Positions 5,453 to 5,818 of a stretch of 5,818 bases of DNA are shown here, piece by piece. Position 1 is the stretch's first letter. The number at the start of each line of letters is the position of its first letter. The notes below the pieces were generated by a model. The model did no database searches, was not told the DNA's origin, and was given only the letters and a program-made list of their open reading frames with translations. The stretch comes from Fibrobacteria bacterium GUT77. Its GTDB lineage: Bacteria; Fibrobacterota; Chitinivibrionia; Chitinivibrionales; Chitinispirillaceae. Location: contig LIUJ01000265.1 of the NCBI GenBank assembly GCA_001462255.1, positions 2,034 through 7,851 on the forward strand, in the 5' to 3' direction. Both the position numbers and the translations under genes were made by a program.

Positions 5453-5818
5453 TTAAAGCTTGTAGCCTATCGCGACCTTTACGGAGAGGCCGTGGCTCAA
5501 AACCGACTCTACTTTTACATCCGATCCGTTCCCCACCAAATTGTCTTTCATTTCTTTGACTTGGTCGCTGGAGAATTTGTTCGCAAATCCGATTCCATAC
5601 AACAACTGTGGGCGAAGGAACAAATTGCCCGACAAAGTATAATCCATTCCCAAGCCGAATTTGATCCACAGTTGGCTCAAATCCCCGTTTGTGTACTTTA
5701 CTTCTTCGTCTTTGAACGTATCCTCAAATTTTTCAGTTTCCCCGTCGTAAGTGAGAGAGGCCGTAAGGCACAAGGCGTAATCTATCCCGGCCGTCGGGAA
5801 AATTGTCATGGCGTCGCC
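5453..5818 (-). CDS. Outer-membrane beta-barrel protein, C-terminal part (partial, cut by window edge)
   Basis: At least 121 C-terminal residues are present; the frame stays open to the right edge (Gly-Asp-Ala precede the Met at 5809), so that Met is probably internal and the true start with any signal peptide is outside the window. The segment alternates polar and hydrophobic residues in strands separated by charged or polar loops: AGIDYALCLTASLTY, then an acidic loop, WIKFGLGMDYTLS, LFLRPQLLYGIGF, a Lys/Asp-rich loop, and a final strand LSVKVAIGYKL. The pattern fits porin-like or OmpA-like barrels and resembles spirochaete outer-membrane proteins with an LRPxLLYGI strand. The last residue is Leu rather than the usual aromatic, although Tyr lies two residues earlier. 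The family and substrate cannot be named. The gene converges on the chemoreceptor across a hairpin. Confidence 0.7.
   Translation of the reverse strand, partial: GDAMTIFPTAGIDYALCLTASLTYDGETEKFEDTFKDEEVKYTNGDLSQLWIKFGLGMDYTLSGNLFLRPQLLYGIGFANKFSSDQVKEMKDNLVGNGSDVKVESVLSHGLSVKVAIGYKL

Overview
The window holds six protein-coding genes and no RNA genes, IS elements or CRISPR arrays. It comes from a Gram-negative-type bacterium: the rightmost gene looks like the C-terminal part of an outer-membrane beta-barrel, and a two-transmembrane chemoreceptor points to a motile cell. Coding DNA is moderately GC-rich and GC-rich at third codon positions, while the intergenic gaps are strongly AT-rich. The barrel and chemoreceptor resemble proteins of Treponema-like spirochaetes or Fibrobacterota-like bacteria, but the taxonomic guess is tentative and made without a database search.

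Layout, left to right. (1) Positions 1-181 are an AT-rich leader carrying a hairpin-containing, dispersed-repeat-like sequence at the left edge. (2) 182-802 (+) encodes a YrdC/Sua5-superfamily protein of the YciO type, linked to threonylcarbamoyl-AMP synthesis. (3) Convergent with it, only 2 bp away, 805-2133 (-) encodes an unrecognised membrane protein with an N-terminal L7/L12-C-terminal-like domain, a His/Gly-rich linker, one transmembrane helix and a TPR-like C-terminal part. (4) Upstream of that on the minus strand, 2267-2629 encodes a small protein built from two zinc-ribbon-like repeats. It overlaps by 10 bp the end of (5) ybeY, 2620-3087 (-), an rRNA-maturation endoribonuclease. (6) A 172-bp AT-rich divergent region contains a good sigma-70-type promoter for 3260-5389 (+), a methyl-accepting chemotaxis protein with a stack of about four HAMP units. 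A GC-rich hairpin follows its stop. (7) 5453-5818 (-) is the C-terminal part of the outer-membrane barrel protein, cut by the window edge.

Functionally, two genes belong to translation (the YciO-type protein and YbeY). The small zinc-ribbon-like protein is translationally coupled to ybeY and may act with RNA or the ribosome, which is inference. The L7/L12-like fusion protein sits next to them, but its role is unknown. The chemoreceptor is an orphan here, with no che genes nearby. I see no clear new multi-gene system. The most unusual items are the L7/L12-like/transmembrane/TPR fusion and the two-repeat zinc-ribbon protein coupled to ybeY.
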